Shown: positions 61,526-64,000 of the stretch, piece by piece
Layout of the letters: every line of letters starts with the position of its first letter
How positions within the stretch are numbered: position 1 is the first letter of the stretch
NCBI GenBank assembly: GCA_004791255.1
Contig: SRUQ01000013.1
Coordinates: 35,538 to 99,537, forward strand
From: a bacterium M00.F.Ca.ET.205.01.1.1
Lineage (GTDB): Bacteria; Pseudomonadota; Alphaproteobacteria; Rhizobiales; Rhizobiaceae
DNA length: 64,000 nt
Direction: 5' to 3'
Position numbers and translations under genes: made by a program
Notes under the pieces: model-generated
Told to the model about the DNA's origin: nothing
The model's input: only the letters and a program-made list of their open reading frames with translations
Database searches by the model: none

Positions 61526-61544
61526 AACCAATAGCCAATGGGTT
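61526..61544. promoter_or_regulatory. Candidate ArsR operator
   Basis: AACCAATAGCCAATGGGTT is an imperfect 19-bp palindrome in the gap between the divergent reductase and ArsR genes. Autoregulation by the ArsR protein is likely for this family. Confidence 0.5.
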
Positions 61545-61554
61545 ATCGATTGCA

Positions 61555-61878
61555 ATGCCCGATACTCACGACATGCTCTTCAGAACGCTCGCCGATCCGA
61601 CAAGGCGGGCGATCTTCGAACGGCTGTGCCGCCAGGGCGAACAGACAGTGGGGGCCCTGACCAGCCAGTCCGGCGTCTCGCAGCCGGCGGTGTCGAAGCA
61701 CCTTGGCCTGTTGAAGCAGGCCGGGCTGGTGCGCGACCGCCATGAAGGCCGCCAGACGCATTACAGCGCGCAGCTCAACGCGCTGGCGCCGCTGATGGAC
61801 TGGACACGCGATATGGCCGGGTTCTGGGAAAGCCGTTTCGACGACCTCGAGGATTTGCTCAAAAGGATGGACCAGTGA
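61555..61878 (+). CDS. ArsR-family transcriptional regulator
   Basis: A 107-aa winged-helix regulator, ATG 61555 (or 61573). TLADPTRRAIFERL and GVSQPAVSKHLGLLKQAGLVRDRHEGRQTHY are diagnostic. There are no metal-binding Cys clusters, so it belongs to the ArsR group paired with SRPBCC proteins. The next gene overlaps its stop by GTGA. It probably controls both divergent units. Confidence 0.93.
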   Translation: MPDTHDMLFRTLADPTRRAIFERLCRQGEQTVGALTSQSGVSQPAVSKHLGLLKQAGLVRDRHEGRQTHYSAQLNALAPLMDWTRDMAGFWESRFDDLEDLLKRMDQ

Positions 61879-62306
61879 ACGATAGTGCCACCGAAACTCG
61901 CACTGTCGTCGTCGAGCGGCAGATTTCGCATCCGCCGGAAAAGCTGTGGCGGGCGCTGACGCAACCGCATCTGATGGAGGAGTGGTTGATGAAGAACGAT
62001 TTCAGTCCCGTTGTCGGCCATCGCTTCAACATCAGCGCGGACTGGGGCGGCGTGCTGGATTGCGAAGTGCTGGCGGTCGAGCCGCACAAGACGCTGTCCT
62101 ACACCTGGAACCTCGCGCATCACGACCCGGCCTTCAATCTGCAGAGCGTGGTGACCTTCACGCTCACGCCGACGCCGACGGGAACCCATCTGCGCATGGA
62201 GCAAGCCGGCTTCCGGCCCGAGCAGCGGCGCGCCTATGGCGGCGCCAAGATGGGATGGCCGCAATTCCTGGAGAAGCTGGAAGAGCTTCTGGCGCGGACG
62301 GACTGA
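61875..62306 (+). CDS. SRPBCC-domain (AHSA1-like) protein
   Basis: A 143-aa START-fold protein, GTG 61875, four bases overlapping the ArsR gene. ERQISHPPEKLWRALTQPHLMEEWL and TLSYTWNL are family hallmarks. It may bind a hydrophobic ligand; the function is unknown. The ArsR-SRPBCC pair is frequent in alphaproteobacteria. Confidence 0.92.
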   Translation: MNDSATETRTVVVERQISHPPEKLWRALTQPHLMEEWLMKNDFSPVVGHRFNISADWGGVLDCEVLAVEPHKTLSYTWNLAHHDPAFNLQSVVTFTLTPTPTGTHLRMEQAGFRPEQRRAYGGAKMGWPQFLEKLEELLARTD

Positions 62307-62378
62307 ACCGCGCGACCGAACACACCACCAATGTCCCGCATGGCGGTTCACCGCCAGCAAAACCTATGGAGAAAGACG

Positions 62379-62771
62379 ATGAAAATCAAACTGACCAGCA
62401 TCCACGTAGACGACCAGGAAAAGGCGCTTGGCTTCTACACCGGTGTGCTGGGCTTTGCCGCCAAGGCCGATTTCAGCAACGGCCCGTTCCGCTGGCTGAC
62501 CGTGGTCTCGCCCGACGAGCCCGAGGGAACCGAACTGCAGCTGGCGCTCAACGACAACCCGGCGGCCAAGGCCTACCAGCAGGCGATGTTCAAGCAGGGC
62601 CAGCCGGCGCTCATGCTGTTCACCGACGATATCAAGGGCGATCACGAGCGCATCAAGGCGCGGGGCGGAAGCTTCGCCATGGCGCCGACGCAGGTGACCG
62701 GCTCGACCATCGCGCAACTCAACGACGGCTGCGGTAATCTCATCCAGATCACCGAACTGACGCGCTGGTAG
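62379..62771 (+). CDS. VOC-family protein (glyoxalase-like)
   Basis: A 130-aa single VOC domain from ATG 62379 with GGAGAAAG upstream. KLTSIHVDDQEKALGFYTGVLGF and GNLIQITEL give the first and last modules. The metal His is at IHVDD, and a Glu is in the last strand. Substrate unknown. It lies in the ArsR-led operon. Confidence 0.9.
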   Translation: MKIKLTSIHVDDQEKALGFYTGVLGFAAKADFSNGPFRWLTVVSPDEPEGTELQLALNDNPAAKAYQQAMFKQGQPALMLFTDDIKGDHERIKARGGSFAMAPTQVTGSTIAQLNDGCGNLIQITELTRW

Positions 62772-62807
62772 GCGCCGATCCATTTTCAAAGCGGGAGGAG
62801 GCAGATT

Positions 62808-63026
62808 TTGGACTGGAGCAAATGGATCAGGCAGGCCCATCGCTGGCTGTCGATCATCTTCACGGCGACCGTCGTCGCCAATTTCGCCACCATGGCCTTC
62901 GGGCAGCCTCCGGTCTGGGTGGTCTATTCGCCGCTGCCGCCGCTGTTCCTGCTTTTGTTCAGCGGTCTCTACATGTTCGCGCTACCCTATCTCGGCAAGA
63001 CACGTAGCCTGCAGCGCGCGGGATAG
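62808..63026 (+). CDS. Small membrane protein (72 aa)
   Basis: TTG 62808 with GGGAGGAGG upstream. Two TM helices (WLSIIFTATVVANFATMAF and PLPPLFLLLFSGLYMFALPYL) separated by a short Pro-rich loop. The protein starts with DWSKWIRQAHRWLS. Position in the ArsR operon implies a co-regulated membrane helper. No family known. Confidence 0.75.
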   Translation: MDWSKWIRQAHRWLSIIFTATVVANFATMAFGQPPVWVVYSPLPPLFLLLFSGLYMFALPYLGKTRSLQRAG

Positions 63027-63030
63027 GGGC

Positions 63031-63471
63031 ATGGCCAAGGCAGAGCGGAAATCGACTAAAGCCGCCAAGCCGGCAAAGCTGCTTTCCGGCGGCAACCCGC
63101 AGATTGCCAAGGGTTATGGTGACGCGCCGGTCCAGGCCTATATTGCGGCCATGCCGGGCTGGAAGCGCGAGGCCGGTGAGCGCCTCGACGCGCTCATCGA
63201 GCAAGCCGTGCCGGGGGTGCAAAAGGCCGTCAAATGGAATTCGCCGCTCTATGGCCTGGAAGGGCAGGGCTGGTTCCTCGGCATCCATTGCTTCACCAGA
63301 TACATCAAGGTGGCCTTCTTCCGCGGCACCTCGCTGCAGCCGGTGCCACCGGGGGAATCCAAGAGCGGGGATACGCGCTATCTCAACATGCATGAGGGCG
63401 ATGGGCTCGACGAAGCGCAGTTCAGAGCCTGGGTGAGGCAGGCCAGCCAATTGCCTGGCGAGCGCATGTGA
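63031..63471 (+). CDS. DUF1801 domain protein (first)
   Basis: A 146-aa protein with a basic N-terminus (KAERKSTKAAKPAK). The YdhG/DUF1801 fold is visible in VQAYIAAMPGWKREAGERLDAL, AVKWNSPLYGLEGQGWFLGI and YIKVAFFRGTSL. Iron-chaperone-like relatives exist (frataxin fold); no function can be assigned. It lies 4 bp after the membrane protein gene. Confidence 0.9.
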   Translation: MAKAERKSTKAAKPAKLLSGGNPQIAKGYGDAPVQAYIAAMPGWKREAGERLDALIEQAVPGVQKAVKWNSPLYGLEGQGWFLGIHCFTRYIKVAFFRGTSLQPVPPGESKSGDTRYLNMHEGDGLDEAQFRAWVRQASQLPGERM

Positions 63472-63506
63472 GCGCTCTATCTGACAACGCTTGAAGGAGA
63501 GACGAC

Positions 63507-63905
63507 ATGGACCAGAGCGGATCAACGGAGGGCAAATCCGCCTCCGAGCTTATCGACGGCAGGATCGCCGAACTGGGCGACTGGCGCGGCGAGATGCTTG
63601 GCCGCCTGCGCGGACTGATCAGGGAGGCCGATCCCGAAGCGGTCGAGACCTGGAAGTGGCGCGGGGTTCCGGTGTGGGAACATGCCGGCATCATCTGCAC
63701 CGGCGAGACCTACAAGGCGGTCGTCAAGCTCACCTTCGCCAAGGGGGCCTCGCTGCCGGATCCATCCGGCCTGTTCAATTCCAGCCTCGACGGCAACACC
63801 AGGCGCGCCATCGATTTTGAGAAGGGCGCCGATGTCGACGCGGCGGCGCTGAAGGCGCTGGTGCGCGCCGCCGTGGCGCTCAACACAGCGAAGGCCAAGA
63901 AGTAG
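63507..63905 (+). CDS. DUF1801 domain protein (second)
   Basis: A 132-aa second member of the same family: IDGRIAELGDWRGEMLGRLRGLIREADPEAVETWKW, then GVPVWEHAGIICTGETYKAVVKLTFAKGAS. It is a different subgroup from its neighbour. ATG 63507 follows GAAGGAGAG. It is the last gene of the ArsR operon. Confidence 0.9.
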   Translation: MDQSGSTEGKSASELIDGRIAELGDWRGEMLGRLRGLIREADPEAVETWKWRGVPVWEHAGIICTGETYKAVVKLTFAKGASLPDPSGLFNSSLDGNTRRAIDFEKGADVDAAALKALVRAAVALNTAKAKK

Positions 63906-63907
63906 AG

Positions 63908-63985
63908 CCTGTTCCCGAACTGATTCAGGATCAGGCTTTATCTCCCTGTTCGAGCACGGTCTTTTCCGGAAGCCGGCTTTTGGTT
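63908..63985. repeat. Dispersed intergenic repeat (copy 3, partial)
   Basis: Starts GTTCCCGAACTGATTCAGG and contains TTTATCTCCCTGTTCGAG and GGTCTTTTCCGG, similar in order to the element at 35984-36053 but with the right arm altered. It lies directly after the stop of the second DUF1801 gene. Confidence 0.6.
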
Positions 63986-64000
63986 GGGAGCTGCTACAGC

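Overview
The window looks like a chromosomal segment of a Mesorhizobium-type alphaproteobacterium (Rhizobiales). This is inferred from the high GC content, the gene families present (BTLCP cysteine peptidase, DUF2270, DUF763, paired DUF1801 genes, CUT2 sugar transporters, a CoxMSL-type molybdenum hydroxylase) and a dispersed palindromic intergenic repeat around GAGCATGATC...GATCATGCTC that I associate with this group. No rRNA, tRNA, CRISPR array, integrase or complete IS element was recognised.

Region 1-10.4 kb is a surface-adhesin locus. The minus strand carries the first 1177 codons of a giant VCBS/cadherin-like repeat adhesin, including two almost identical 810-bp tandem repeats. It diverges from a secreted LapG-type (BTLCP) cysteine peptidase. 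Next come a complete type I secretion operon (TolC, ABC transporter with a degenerate C39 domain, HlyD) and a ribbon-helix-helix plus PAS-like regulator whose start overlaps hlyD.

Region 11-34 kb is catabolic: a fused HyuA-HyuB hydantoinase/oxoprolinase with an aldehyde dehydrogenase; a peptide-deformylase-like protein without two of its three metal ligands; a CoA-transferase/racemase; an LLM flavin oxidoreductase; a ThuA protein; and a small protein resembling cyanobacterial fluorescence recovery protein. An IclR regulator and a large operator dyad precede a CUT2 ABC transporter. A plus-strand enzyme set follows (fold-III PLP enzyme, RidA, zinc deacylase, unknown TIM-barrel-like protein), then a VOC protein and an amidase with an extra C-terminal domain.

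Region 34.5-40.5 kb holds an M20 amidohydrolase and a xanthine-dehydrogenase-type operon (FAD, 2Fe-2S and molybdopterin subunits) ending with a MoaD-like gene.

Region 40.6-47.2 kb is an accessory island with visibly lower GC and different codon use. It encodes a HARE-HTH protein, a CHAT (caspase-like) protease with an N-terminal helical region, a three-TM protein, a radical SAM protein of the SplB/spore-photoproduct-lyase type, and an unknown 204-aa protein. The gene pairs are tightly coupled (3-bp gap; ATGA overlap). I consider this the best candidate for an undescribed conflict or DNA-damage response system. Its right edge is marked by a decayed copy of a secreted-protein gene and by partial and complete copies of a DOPA-4,5-dioxygenase-like gene.

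Region 47.2-64 kb is mostly ordinary: a DJ-1/PfpI protein with a LysR regulator; an SDR/PhnB pair with a second LysR; a CPA2 antiporter fused to a USP domain; DUF763; DUF2270; a small immunity-protein locus (Imm52 plus an unknown) next to an autotransporter-barrel remnant; a ChaC-like enzyme; and an ArsR-SRPBCC-VOC-membrane-DUF1801-DUF1801 cassette divergent from an NmrA-type reductase.
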